From contig CAJXOF010000003.1 in the NCBI GenBank assembly GCA_913057945.1, positions 272,001 through 336,000 of the forward strand: 64,000 bases of DNA, written 5' to 3'. How positions within the stretch are numbered: position 1 is the stretch's first letter; each line of letters opens with the position of its first letter. Both the position numbers and the translations under genes were made by a program. Below are positions 17,342 to 25,586 of the stretch, one piece after another. This stretch comes from an uncultured Hyphomonadaceae bacterium. GTDB lineage: Bacteria > Pseudomonadota > Alphaproteobacteria > Caulobacterales > Hyphomonadaceae. The notes under the pieces are model-generated. The model saw only the letters and a list, made by a program, of their open reading frames with translations, was not told the origin of the DNA and searched no databases.

Positions 17342-17691
17342 GCGCGTTCCCAGGCCGTCACGGCCAGCAGGCTGAGCGCGACGACGCCGCCCACCATCAA
17401 CCAGACCGGATCGGCAGAGGCGAGCAGGCTGGCATCCTGCTGGGCATCATTGACCGTCCGGGTCACCAGCGTGTCGAGCCCGCTCCAGCCGGCCAGCAGG
17501 CTAGGCAGTTGGAAAGCGGCAACACCCGCGCCCACCACGCCCACGGCGCCAAGCACCAGGCGGCGAGACAGGGATTTGCGGCGAATGCCGGTCATCACAT
17601 CATTCACGAACGGCGCCGGGTCCAGTCCGCGGTCTTCCGCCGTGAAGAGATCGGTCAGGTCTGAATAGGGTTCCTGGTCACGCATCATCAT
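17338..17691 (-). CDS. two-span membrane protein, probable anti-sigma factor
   Basis: This 117-residue protein has a short acidic cytoplasmic N-terminus (DLTDLFTAEDRGLDPAPF), a basic patch (RRKSLSRR), and two hydrophobic segments (about 43-65 and 90-112). It starts six bases after the ECF sigma stop on the same strand. A sigma gene followed at once by a small membrane protein with a cytoplasmic N-terminus is the classic sigma/anti-sigma arrangement. There is no recognisable ZAS zinc motif, so the role is inferred from context. Confidence 0.68.
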   Translation of the reverse strand: MMMRDQEPYSDLTDLFTAEDRGLDPAPFVNDVMTGIRRKSLSRRLVLGAVGVVGAGVAAFQLPSLLAGWSGLDTLVTRTVNDAQQDASLLASADPVWLMVGGVVALSLLAVTAWERA

Positions 17692-17697
17692 ACTCCA

Positions 17698-18225
17698 TCA
17701 CGCCACATGGCTGCTTTCAAGGTGTTTGCGAAGTGCGGCGACACCGCGCGTCACATGGGATTTTATCGTGCCAAGCGGCCAGCTGGTGGCTTCGGCCGCT
17801 TCGCGGTGGGAGAGGCCCGACGCAACGCACAGAATCACACAGATCCGTTGGGCCTCGGACAAATTGCCGAGCGCGCGTGTCAGGTCCATCTGGTCGCCGA
17901 CTTCGTCCGACTGGCTACGCTCGAACGGAATGATTTCCGCCGTCTCGTCGAACTCGATCTCGATCTTCTGCTTGCGGCGGGCTTGCAAATATTCCCGCCA
18001 GCAAATCGTGCAGATCCAGGCCGAGAAGGTTCCGCCGGCATAAGAGCCGATCTTCTGCCACGCCTTCAGGAAGGTCGCCTGGGCAATATCGTCCCCGTCA
18101 CTGGCCGAGCCGGTGAGGCGCCTGGCCATGCCGCGGATGCGGGCCTGATGGCGTCGCACGAGTTCGGCAAAGTCTGCCTCATGACCTCGTGCGGCGCTTG
18201 CGGCCAGGTCCGGATCGCTGCGCAT
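17698..18225 (-). CDS. ECF RNA polymerase sigma factor (sigma-70 family)
   Basis: This 175-residue ECF sigma factor contains region 2 (DFAELVRRHQARIRGMARRL, DDIAQATFLKAWQ) and region 4 (LSEAQRICVILCVASGLSHREAAEATSWPLGTIKSHVTRG). The start chosen is the ATG at 18225, with GGGAGG 7 nt upstream. An in-frame extension to 18312 would add 29 residues running into the upstream gene. It lies between a DUF6249-like membrane protein gene and the probable anti-sigma gene on one strand. Its regulon and signal cannot be read here. Confidence 0.92.
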   Translation of the reverse strand: MRSDPDLAASAARGHEADFAELVRRHQARIRGMARRLTGSASDGDDIAQATFLKAWQKIGSYAGGTFSAWICTICWREYLQARRKQKIEIEFDETAEIIPFERSQSDEVGDQMDLTRALGNLSEAQRICVILCVASGLSHREAAEATSWPLGTIKSHVTRGVAALRKHLESSHVA

Positions 18226-18256
18226 GTCGCGCCCTCCCTTGGCAACCAGCCTCAGC

Positions 18257-18631
18257 TTAACCGTGTTGCCCACGGCGACTCGCTGCCCAGAGACCAAGAT
18301 AGGCGAGGCCAATGAAGACAGGAAAGGATGCGACGCCGATCATTGGCTTGACCGCTTCGCCTTCTTCCATGCCGACCATCACTCCGAGGAAGCCGAAGGC
18401 CACACCGACGGCGAGGAACAGGACACCCCGCCGCAAATCGGCGCGGATCGGATCGGTGATCAGGGCGAGTTTTTCCATCGTCTCGCCGGTCAGGTCCTGG
18501 CCCTTGTCGACCGCATGACGGACGGTTTCGTGGAGGGTCAGGCGTTTCTTGTAATTATAGTGGCTGACCAGCCAGACAATTCCGGCAATGGCGCCAAAAA
18601 AGACCACGGGGACGACAATATCTTCGCTCAT
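18257..18631 (-). CDS. DUF6249-like inner-membrane protein
   Basis: This protein of about 124 residues has one membrane span at the N-terminus (VVPVVFFGAIAGIVWLV) and a cytoplasmic middle with a KRLTLHETVRHAVDKG segment. Two further spans follow (GVLFLAVGVAFGFLGVMVG and MIGVASFPVFIGLAYLGLW). This matches the layout of DUF6249 proteins often encoded beside ECF sigma factors. The ATG at 18631 follows GAAGGAG at about 8 nt, and the longer in-frame reading to 18892 is rejected. It is probably the first gene of the sigma/anti-sigma operon. Confidence 0.72.
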   Translation of the reverse strand: MSEDIVVPVVFFGAIAGIVWLVSHYNYKKRLTLHETVRHAVDKGQDLTGETMEKLALITDPIRADLRRGVLFLAVGVAFGFLGVMVGMEEGEAVKPMIGVASFPVFIGLAYLGLWAASRRGQHG

Positions 18632-18784
18632 TTCAAAAGCTCCTTCAGGCTTGTTCCGGGGCGTCGTGTTCGGCGCCTTTGTAGGTGAGATGCCGGCAGG
18701 GGCGCTTTTGGATGCAGGGAGTGTGATATTTCTTTCTGCCGCCTTTGCTTGCCGACGGCGAGCCCGGCGGCTAATCGCGGGGCA

Positions 18785-19498
18785 ATGGTAAAGCTGAGAT
18801 CCAAGAAGAATCGCAAGCCGCATGTGGCGCCTGACCTGTCGACCCCGGAGGGCCGCACCCGCGCGCGCCGGGAACTGGTCTGGGGCGATCACGGTTTCCT
18901 GCGCGCGGCCTTTTCAAATCTGCACCAGATCTCGCCAGAGATGTGGCGGGCCAACCAGCCTTCGCCGAAGAAGGTCGTCGAATATGCCGAGACGTTCGGC
19001 ATTCGCACCATCCTGAACCTGCGCGGGGAAAGCACCAAGGGCTATTACCTGCTGGAGAAGGAGGCCTGTGAGGCCGCCGGAATCGCTTTGGTCGATTTTC
19101 AGGTCTTCTCGCGGGACACCCCGACGAAAGAAGCCCTCTTCGCGGCCAAGGAGCTGTTCGACTCGATCGAATATCCCGCCCTGATGCATTGCAAATCCGG
19201 CGCGGACCGGGCGGGGCTGATGTCCGTGCTCTACAAATTGCTGCGGGAAAAGGTCCCGTTCGTGGAGGCGACCGAACAATTGTCGCTGAAATACCTGCAC
19301 GTCAAACATGGCAAGACCGGCATGCTGGATGCGTTTTTCCAAGCCTATGCCGATTATAATGCCGGGCGCGCCCCGGAGGATTGGAAGCCGTTTCTCGACT
19401 GGGTTTCGGATGATTATGACCGGCTGGAAGTGAAGCAAAACTTCCTGCGCGACTTCGGAAAAGGCATCCAGGTCGACAAGATCCTGCAACGGGAATAG
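18785..19498 (+). CDS. protein-tyrosine-phosphatase-like (DSP fold) protein
   Basis: This 237-residue protein carries the cysteine phosphatase signature HCKSGADRAGL (HCX5R, Cys about residue 139). Upstream it has a SPEMWRANQPSPKKV/TILNLRGE region typical of bacterial dual-specificity-like phosphatases, where a residue near FSRDTP may act as general acid. The substrate is unknown; envelope lipid or polysaccharide phosphate is possible. The ATG at 18785 is preferred over a TTG at 18749, although the ribosome binding site is weak. It is divergent from the DUF6249-sigma operon. Confidence 0.86.
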   Translation: MVKLRSKKNRKPHVAPDLSTPEGRTRARRELVWGDHGFLRAAFSNLHQISPEMWRANQPSPKKVVEYAETFGIRTILNLRGESTKGYYLLEKEACEAAGIALVDFQVFSRDTPTKEALFAAKELFDSIEYPALMHCKSGADRAGLMSVLYKLLREKVPFVEATEQLSLKYLHVKHGKTGMLDAFFQAYADYNAGRAPEDWKPFLDWVSDDYDRLEVKQNFLRDFGKGIQVDKILQRE

Positions 19499-19559
19499 TT
19501 GCTTTCCTGTTAGTTAATTTCGTGCTTGGCTGGCACCTGAAGCTACCGGAGCTGCCAGA

Positions 19560-19871
19560 ATGCGCGTCCTGATCCTGACCGGCCTCACCCTGGCCATGCT
19601 TGCCGCGTGCAGCCAGAAATCTGACCGGGAGACCCTGACCGAGGCGTGCATTGCCGATGGCGAGGCCCCTGAAACCTGCGACTGCATCACCGGCGCCATG
19701 GAAGAGAAGCTGAGCCCGGACCTGTTCCGGCGCACGGCTGCGGCGATTGGCCGGGAAAAGCGTGACGTCGAGGATTTCGTGGAATCCCTCAGCATGAACG
19801 ATCAGCTGGAGTTCGCCGCCTCGCTGAGCGCCATGATCTCATGTGAACTGACTTTGCAGGACGACGAATGA
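19560..19871 (+). CDS. small putative lipoprotein
   Basis: The 103-residue product begins with a short hydrophobic signal ending in the lipobox LAAC (Cys about residue 17), so it should be lipidated. The mature part has four cysteines (EACIAD, ETCDCIT, ISCEL) and is mostly helical and acidic. I do not recognise a family. It is followed by 120 bp with no clear gene. Confidence 0.7.
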   Translation: MRVLILTGLTLAMLAACSQKSDRETLTEACIADGEAPETCDCITGAMEEKLSPDLFRRTAAAIGREKRDVEDFVESLSMNDQLEFAASLSAMISCELTLQDDE

Positions 19872-19991
19872 CCGGGCCATGTCGCAAAACCGAATCCGCC
19901 CGGTCATGGGAATTTCGTTTCTCGCGTGTAATCGGGTGACGGGTGGCAGCAATCTGCATAGAAATGTTTTGGAGTTAAGGAAGGGGATCTC

Positions 19992-20267
19992 ATGAAGTTC
20001 TTTATTATCAACAGCTTCCGCACGATGGTCTACGTCGCGTACATCGCGATCATTGTCGCTGGTATCGCACTGGGCCTGTACAATCGGGGGGAATTCACGG
20101 GCGAGCTGGCCAATTTGACCGGCACGATTGCCCAAGTGGCCGACTTTGTCGTGTTCACGGTCGGCGGCTGGATCGCGGCCAGCCTGATCTGCGGGCTGAT
20201 CGTCACGCTGCTCGACATTCGCGACGACATCAATGACCGCCTGCCAGACGCGCGCCGCGACGACTGA
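19992..20267 (+). CDS. small two-span membrane protein
   Basis: This 91-residue protein has two hydrophobic segments (about 10-31 and 47-73) joined by a short loop, and an acidic, charged C-terminus (DIRDDINDRLPDARRDD). AAGGAAGGGG precedes the ATG. No family is recognised. A strong terminator follows directly at 20295-20331. Confidence 0.7.
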   Translation: MKFFIINSFRTMVYVAYIAIIVAGIALGLYNRGEFTGELANLTGTIAQVADFVVFTVGGWIAASLICGLIVTLLDIRDDINDRLPDARRDD

Positions 20268-20294
20268 GCGTCGGCGGAGAATCACGATGATATG

Positions 20295-20331
20295 GAAAAA
20301 GGCCATCGATTCGCATCGGTGGCCTTTTTTT
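20295..20331 (+). terminator. rho-independent terminator
   Basis: A long stem (AAAAAGGCCATCGAT paired with ATCGGTGGCCTTTTT, one wobble) closes on the tetraloop TCGC and ends in a run of seven T. It terminates the small membrane protein gene and separates it from the MAPEG gene. The A-run on the left arm could also make it work in reverse. Confidence 0.9.
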
Positions 20332-20348
20332 AAAGGGGAGGAAAAACA

Positions 20349-20735
20349 ATGACATCACTTGAAGCTGCGGGCGTCTATGTCGCCATCAACATGTTGCTGC
20401 TGATCTATCTGGCGTTCCGGGTCGTGTCCGTGCGCCAGTCGGCGAAAGTGTCCATCGGGACGGGCGGCAACGAGATGCTGGAATTGCGTACGCGCGTTCA
20501 CGGCAATGCCACCGAATACATCCCCTCCATGCTGGTCGGCCTCGTCGTCATGGCCCTGATGGGGCTGCCGGTCTGGACCCTTCATGTGGCGGGGGGCGTC
20601 TTCACCCTCGGACGGGTGATGCACGTGATCGGCCTCGGCGGGACCGTGATGCCGATGCGGGCCGGAGGCATCCTGCTTAGCTGGATTGCGATGGTGCTGG
20701 CGGCGCTGGCGATCCTGTACCACGCCCTCGTCTGA
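20349..20735 (+). CDS. MAPEG-family membrane protein
   Basis: This 128-residue protein has four hydrophobic segments and MAPEG-type features (RVVSVRQSAKVSIGTGG, RTRVHGNATEYIPSML, GRVMHVIGL). MAPEG members include glutathione-dependent membrane enzymes, but the bacterial branch is largely uncharacterised. GGGGAGGAAAAAC precedes the ATG. Confidence 0.88.
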   Translation: MTSLEAAGVYVAINMLLLIYLAFRVVSVRQSAKVSIGTGGNEMLELRTRVHGNATEYIPSMLVGLVVMALMGLPVWTLHVAGGVFTLGRVMHVIGLGGTVMPMRAGGILLSWIAMVLAALAILYHALV

Positions 20736-20779
20736 ATTGCGCAGTTGCGCACGGCGAGCGCAGCGTCCATCTAGCCGGA

Positions 20780-22126
20780 ATGGCTGATTTCAAGATACCG
20801 CCGGCCGATTTGCTTGCCGGACTACTGGACCATTGCCGAAAGGAAGGTGCAGACGCTGCAGACGCCCGGATCGGCGAAAGCGAAGGCGTGAGCGTTTCCG
20901 TTCGTGACGGAGCGCTGGAAAGCATTGAACGCGAAGAGGGCCGTTCGGTCTCCCTGCGCTGCCTGTATGGCAAGCGTCAGGCGCACGTCTCGGGGGCGGA
21001 TCTGTCCCCGGACGGTCTGAAGGCGCTGGCGGAACGCTGCGTGGCAATGGCCCGCGCGGTGCCGGAAGACAAGTATTGCGGCCTGCCGGATGCGGACAAG
21101 CTGGCGACGGGCGATCTCGACATGGATCTGACGGGGGAGCCGGAAATTCCTGCCGAAACCCTCGAATCCGAAGCGCTCACCGCCGAAGCCGCTGCGCTCG
21201 GCATTGCCGGCATCAAGACGGTGGCCGGTTGCGGTGCGTCCTGGAACCGGTCCTCGCGCTGGGTCGCCGCCAGCAATGGCTTTTCCGCCTTCAAGACCGG
21301 CACGTCCACCAGCCTCGGCCTGGCCGCCGTGGCAGAGCGGGACGGTCATATGGAGCGCGACTATGACAGCTGGTCTGTCCGCTTCAAGAAGGACCGCCCG
21401 ACCGCTGCCGAGATCGGCATCACGGCCGGCGAACGGACGATTTCGCGTCTTGGCGCGCGCAAGCTGAACACCCAGAAGGCGGCGGTTCTGTATGACCGGC
21501 GCGTTTCTGCGGGCCTGATCGGCGCCTTTCTCGGCGCGATCTCCGGCCCGTCCGTGGCGCGCGGCGTCAGCTTCCTGAAGGACCGGATGGGCGAGCAGGT
21601 GTTCGCCAAGGGCATTCACATCATCGACGATCCGTTCCGCCCGATGGGCATGGGCTCGCGCAGCCATGATGGCGAGGGCCTGCCGGTCCGCGAAACCCAC
21701 CTCATTGACGACGGCCAGCTGACCAGTTGGTTGCTCAACTCGCCGTCGGCGCGCCAGCTGGGCATGGAGCCGAACGGCTTTTCCGCCCTCGGCTTTGGCG
21801 ATCCGCCGGGCGTAACGACTTCGAACCTCTACTTGAAAGCCGGAGACAAGACCCCGGCCGAACTGGTCAGGGGCGCGGGCAAGGGCCTCCTGGTGACCGA
21901 TATGTTCGGACCGTCGATCAATCCGAACAATGGCGACTATTCGGTCGGCGTGTCCGGCTTCTGGTTCGAGGATGGCGAGATTGCCTATCCGGTGTCGGAA
22001 GTCACGATCGCGGGCGATCTGCCCTCCATGTTTGCCCGGCTGATCCCGGCTTCGGATCTAGAGTTCCGGGGCACGCGGGACGCGCCGAGCATTCTCATCG
22101 AGGATATGAGTCTTGCGGGTAGCTGA
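20780..22126 (+). CDS. pmbA: TldD/PmbA-family metalloprotease subunit
   Basis: This 448-residue protein matches PmbA (TldE), the partner of TldD in a cytosolic protease that matures small peptides. The N-terminal domain has DARIGESEGVSVSVRDG and the typical DLSPDGLKALAERC. The C-terminal half includes GVSFLKDRMGEQVF, FGDPPGVTTSNLYLKAG and TDMFGPSINPNNGDYSVGVSGFWFEDGE. As usual for PmbA, I do not see the zinc-binding HExxxH of TldD. tldD is not in the window. Its end overlaps the following gene by 14 bp. Confidence 0.92.
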   Translation: MADFKIPPADLLAGLLDHCRKEGADAADARIGESEGVSVSVRDGALESIEREEGRSVSLRCLYGKRQAHVSGADLSPDGLKALAERCVAMARAVPEDKYCGLPDADKLATGDLDMDLTGEPEIPAETLESEALTAEAAALGIAGIKTVAGCGASWNRSSRWVAASNGFSAFKTGTSTSLGLAAVAERDGHMERDYDSWSVRFKKDRPTAAEIGITAGERTISRLGARKLNTQKAAVLYDRRVSAGLIGAFLGAISGPSVARGVSFLKDRMGEQVFAKGIHIIDDPFRPMGMGSRSHDGEGLPVRETHLIDDGQLTSWLLNSPSARQLGMEPNGFSALGFGDPPGVTTSNLYLKAGDKTPAELVRGAGKGLLVTDMFGPSINPNNGDYSVGVSGFWFEDGEIAYPVSEVTIAGDLPSMFARLIPASDLEFRGTRDAPSILIEDMSLAGS

Positions 22127-23237
22127 CCGCACCCTGTCGGAAGACATGAAAATCCTGCGTGAACTGGCACAGGAGGCGGGCAAGCTCGCACAATCCTTCA
22201 TGCTGGGCGGGCAGACGGCCGAGACCTGGCACAAGACCGGCGGCAGCCCGGTGACCGAAGCCGATATGGCCGTGAACCAGCTCTGCTCGGACCGGCTGAT
22301 GCGCTTTCGCCCCGAATATGGCTGGCTGTCGGAAGAGACGCTCGACAATCCTGATGCGCGCCAGAAGGATCGGTGCTGGGTCGTGGACCCGATTGACGGG
22401 ACGCGCGCCTATATTCGCGGCGATCCGCACTGGTGCATTGGCCTTGCCATTGTCGAAGAGGGCGTCTCGGTGGGCGGGGTGCTGTATGCTCCGGAACTGG
22501 ACGAATTCTACGAGGCGCATCGCGGGCAGGGCGCGTTCCTGAACGGTCAGGCGATCCGGGTCAGCGAATGTTCGAGCGAGGCAGGGTGTCGCCTGATCGC
22601 GGCGGAGACGATGCTGGAGCATCCGGGCTGGCCTGAGCCGTGGCCGCCGGTCACCCTCGCGCGGCCGAAACCCAACTCCACCCTGTTGCGGATGGCCTTT
22701 GTCGCGGCCGGAAAATGGGATGCCACGCTGGTGCTGGGCCAGAAGGCGGATTGGGACCTTGCCGCCGGGACGGTGCTGATCGAGGAAGCCGGTGGTGTCG
22801 CCACGACACATCGCGGCGAAAAACTCATATTCAACCGGGCAGTACCTGCACAAAGGAGCGTCATTGCTTCTGGAAACGCCCTGCATCCTCTGTTAGTGCG
22901 CAGGTCAGAATTTGTGGATATACCTGACCCACAGGAAAGGGCGCCGAAAATGGCGCCTGCAGAGACGACGGAGCCAGCCAAAATGGGCGATACTACCCGC
23001 GAGACCAAACAGCTTCTCCACATCGTATTCGGCGGCGAGCTGAAAGATGTGGCCGAAGTGGAATTCGAAGACCTGTCCAAGGTCGACTTTGTCGGCGCCT
23101 TCCCGAACTACAAGGACGCCTACGACGCCTGGAAAAATGCGGCCCACCGCACAGTGGACAATGCAGAAGTCCGCTATTTCATCCTGCACGCCCACAAGCT
23201 GCTGGACCCGGAAACGGGAGACCACCATCACGTCTGA
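22113..23237 (+). CDS. inositol-monophosphatase-family phosphatase fused to DUF4170
   Basis: One continuous frame of 374 residues holds two modules. Residues about 10-270 are an inositol-monophosphatase/CysQ-type phosphatase with SPVTEADMAVN, the metal-binding WVVDPIDGTRAYIRG and KADWDLAAGTVLIEEAGG. After a Pro/Ala-rich linker, residues about 295-370 match DUF4170 (LLHIVFGGELKDV, FPNYKDAYDAWKNAAHRTVDNAEVRYF cores), normally a separate gene. The start is TTG at 22113, since GAGGA lies 8 nt upstream; ATG at 22146 is the alternative. Internal ATGs at 22951 and 22984 could also give free DUF4170. The phosphatase substrate is uncertain. Confidence 0.85.
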   Translation: MRVADRTLSEDMKILRELAQEAGKLAQSFMLGGQTAETWHKTGGSPVTEADMAVNQLCSDRLMRFRPEYGWLSEETLDNPDARQKDRCWVVDPIDGTRAYIRGDPHWCIGLAIVEEGVSVGGVLYAPELDEFYEAHRGQGAFLNGQAIRVSECSSEAGCRLIAAETMLEHPGWPEPWPPVTLARPKPNSTLLRMAFVAAGKWDATLVLGQKADWDLAAGTVLIEEAGGVATTHRGEKLIFNRAVPAQRSVIASGNALHPLLVRRSEFVDIPDPQERAPKMAPAETTEPAKMGDTTRETKQLLHIVFGGELKDVAEVEFEDLSKVDFVGAFPNYKDAYDAWKNAAHRTVDNAEVRYFILHAHKLLDPETGDHHHV

Positions 23238-23238
23238 G

Positions 23239-25014
23239 GTGGTGACACCCAGGGCCCCCAAGCAGAAGGGGAGCCTGAGGCGCCTGTTTGCAGCCTATTT
23301 CAGCCCGCATATCGGCTGGTTCGCCGCCGGTACGCTCATGGCCCTGCTGACCTCGCTCAGCGCCATGGGCTATTCGCTGGTGCTGAAGATGCTTGGGGAC
23401 CGGCTGCAGGCAAGTTTCGGGGATGCGGCGGCAACGCCGGTTTCCGGGCCTGACTGGATCTGGTGGATCGGCGGCGCGATTGTCGCCCTGTCCTGCGCGC
23501 GGGCGCTCTCGCTCTACCTGATGACCCTGTTCAACAATACCGGCGTCCAGCGCGGCCTGGTCTCGGTCCAGTCCAGCCAGTTCGATTCCCTGACCGATGG
23601 CGATTATGCCCGTGTGGCGGCGGATGCGTCTGGCGACTTCGTTTCGCGCTTCATCAATGATGTGAACGCGATCCGCGATGCGGCGCTGCGCTTTGCCAAC
23701 AATTTCACCAAGAGCACGATCACCGTGATCGGCATGTTCGGCGTGATGCTGGTCATCGACTGGCAGCTGACCCTGCTGTTGCTGGTCGCCTATCCGATTG
23801 CGTTCGGGCCGGTCATCGGCCTTGGCAACCGTATCCGCAAACGCTCCAAACAGGCCCAGAAACAGGTCGGGCAGGTCACGTCGCTCCTGTCGGAAGGCTT
23901 CCAGTCGGCGCGGGTCGTGAAGGCCTATGGGCTGGAGCCGTACCAGAAATCCCGCGCGCGGCAGGGATTTGTCGAGCGCTCCAAACTGTTCCTCAAAGTG
24001 CTGACCGACCGGGCGGCGGTGGACCCGATCCTCGAAGTGGCGGGCGGCGCGGCGCTGGCCGGCATTCTCGGCTTTGCGGCCTGGCGCATGTCGCAGGGCG
24101 CGATGACGCTTGGCGACCTGCTCGGCTTCATTGCGGCGCTGGGCATTGTCTCGCCGGAACTCAGGGCGCTCGGCACACTGAACGCCGTGGCACAGGAAGG
24201 CGGCGCGGCGGCTGATCGCGTGTTCGAGATTGTCGATGCGACGACCCATATTGCTGATGCTCCCGACGCCGAACGGCTGAGCCGGATCAGCGGGCAGGTC
24301 GAGTTTGACGGCGTGACCTTTGCCTATCCGGATGGCACGCGCGCGCTGAATGGCCTGTCCTTCATGGCGCAGCCGGGCGAGACGGTGGCAATCGTAGGCC
24401 CGTCGGGCGCGGGCAAGTCGACCGTCTTCAATCTGCTGATGCGCCTCTATGATGCCGAGACCGGCGAAGTGCGCGTCGATGGCAAGGATGTGCGCGGCGT
24501 TGTCGGGGATACGCTGCGTGCCAATATCGGCCTGGTGGCGCAGGATTCAGCCCTGTTCGACGACACGGTTCACAACAATATCGCGCTGGGGCGTCTCGGC
24601 GCGACCAATGCGGAGATCGAAGCGGCGGCCAAGGCGGCCAATGCGCATGATTTCATCACCGCCATGCCAGACGGCTACCAGTCGCCGGCAGGGGAGATGG
24701 GCCGCAACCTTTCCGGCGGCCAGCGCCAGCGGGTGGCCCTGGCCCGGGCGATCCTGCGCGGCGCACCGGTCCTGTTGCTGGACGAAGCCACGTCGGCCCT
24801 CGATGCCGAAAGCGAGGCCAAGGTACAGGCCGCGCTGGCGGAATTCTCCAAGGGCCGCACCACGCTGATCATTGCACACCGCCTGTCCACGGTCCGCGCG
24901 GCTGACCGCATCATCGTGATGGAAGATGGCCGCGCGGTGGAAGAGGGCACGCATGACGCGCTGATGGCCTCCAGTGGGGCCTACAAGCGCCTTGTCGAAC
25001 TCCAGCTGAGCTAG
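23239..25014 (+). CDS. ABC exporter, fused membrane and ATPase domains (MsbA-like)
   Basis: This half-transporter of about 591 residues has a six-span exporter domain (about 25-310) and an ATPase domain (about 345-585). The ATPase carries Walker A GPSGAGKST, signature LSGGQRQRVALARAIL, Walker B VLLLDEATSALD and H-loop IIAHRLSTV. The lipid-flippase MsbA is the closest well-known relative, and lipid A or another lipid is a plausible cargo. The start is uncertain: GTG at 23239 or 23242, directly after the previous stop, fits family length. The frame stays open upstream but there it shadows DUF4170. Position after the phosphatase-DUF4170 gene suggests one operon. Confidence 0.9.
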   Translation: MVTPRAPKQKGSLRRLFAAYFSPHIGWFAAGTLMALLTSLSAMGYSLVLKMLGDRLQASFGDAAATPVSGPDWIWWIGGAIVALSCARALSLYLMTLFNNTGVQRGLVSVQSSQFDSLTDGDYARVAADASGDFVSRFINDVNAIRDAALRFANNFTKSTITVIGMFGVMLVIDWQLTLLLLVAYPIAFGPVIGLGNRIRKRSKQAQKQVGQVTSLLSEGFQSARVVKAYGLEPYQKSRARQGFVERSKLFLKVLTDRAAVDPILEVAGGAALAGILGFAAWRMSQGAMTLGDLLGFIAALGIVSPELRALGTLNAVAQEGGAAADRVFEIVDATTHIADAPDAERLSRISGQVEFDGVTFAYPDGTRALNGLSFMAQPGETVAIVGPSGAGKSTVFNLLMRLYDAETGEVRVDGKDVRGVVGDTLRANIGLVAQDSALFDDTVHNNIALGRLGATNAEIEAAAKAANAHDFITAMPDGYQSPAGEMGRNLSGGQRQRVALARAILRGAPVLLLDEATSALDAESEAKVQAALAEFSKGRTTLIIAHRLSTVRAADRIIVMEDGRAVEEGTHDALMASSGAYKRLVELQLS

Positions 25015-25086
25015 GCGCGCTCCAGCACCAGCGACGCCTGTGAGGGCGCTTGGTGGGTCGATTACGTTTTCAGGAAGAGCGTGAGG

Positions 25087-25464
25087 TCAGATGTCCGGCA
25101 GGGGCAGGGGGCCGCTTTTGGTGAAACGTATGCCGCGCGGGGATTCGCCCGCAGCGCGTTGCATGATGTCCCGGCTTTCGCCGGGATGAGCGGATTGGAG
25201 ATCGCCAAGAGCGATGCGGAAGGCTTTTGATGGCGTGAAGGCCAGCGGATCTTCAGGCGCTTGCGGGATTTCGTGAGGTGGGTGCCCGATCCATTTCAGA
25301 TATACGGTGCCCTGACGATCAATGACCGTCATGAACGGTATGCCCCGGCCCTTCACCGCGCGCACATAAAGACGCCACGCCACCATCTGCAGCCAGATCC
25401 AGAACCGGTGGGGTTCCAGATCGGGCGGCAGCGGCGAAGCCAGGGGAGCGAGCAGGGTGTCCAT
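25087..25464 (-). CDS. hypothetical protein carrying a REP-like insertion
   Basis: A 125-residue frame converges on the ABC exporter gene. The middle (WLYVRAVKGRG-like and MTVIDRQGTVYLKWIG) looks like real coding sequence with beta-strand character, but I recognise no family. The C-terminal third (HPGESRDIMQRAAGE) is encoded across a TCCCGGC-TTTC-GCCGGGA palindrome, so the end of the protein may derive from a repeat element. Coding status is moderately supported. Confidence 0.5.
   Translation of the reverse strand: MDTLLAPLASPLPPDLEPHRFWIWLQMVAWRLYVRAVKGRGIPFMTVIDRQGTVYLKWIGHPPHEIPQAPEDPLAFTPSKAFRIALGDLQSAHPGESRDIMQRAAGESPRGIRFTKSGPLPLPDI
25169..25186. repeat. REP-like palindrome
   Basis: TCCCGGC and GCCGGGA form a perfect 7-bp stem around TTTC, followed by TGA. 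This resembles the short GC palindromes dispersed in alphaproteobacterial genomes. Only one copy was noticed in this window, so repetition elsewhere is assumed. Confidence 0.42.
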
Positions 25465-25508
25465 GTGCCCAAGCGTGCCATGCGCGTCATGCGGTTGGAT
25501 AGCGGATA

Positions 25509-25543
25509 CAAAAAACCCCTGAACTGCGCGGCAGGTCAGGGGT
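25509..25543 (-). terminator. rho-independent terminator of the F0 ATP synthase operon
   Basis: Read on the minus strand, ACCCCTGACCTGC pairs with GCAGTTCAGGGGT (one mismatch) around a short CGC loop and runs into six T. It lies 44 bp after the atpF stop. Confidence 0.82.
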
Positions 25544-25586
25544 CTTGAAAGATATGGGCCGGGGAGAGGCCGGAAGGTGTCCCCGT

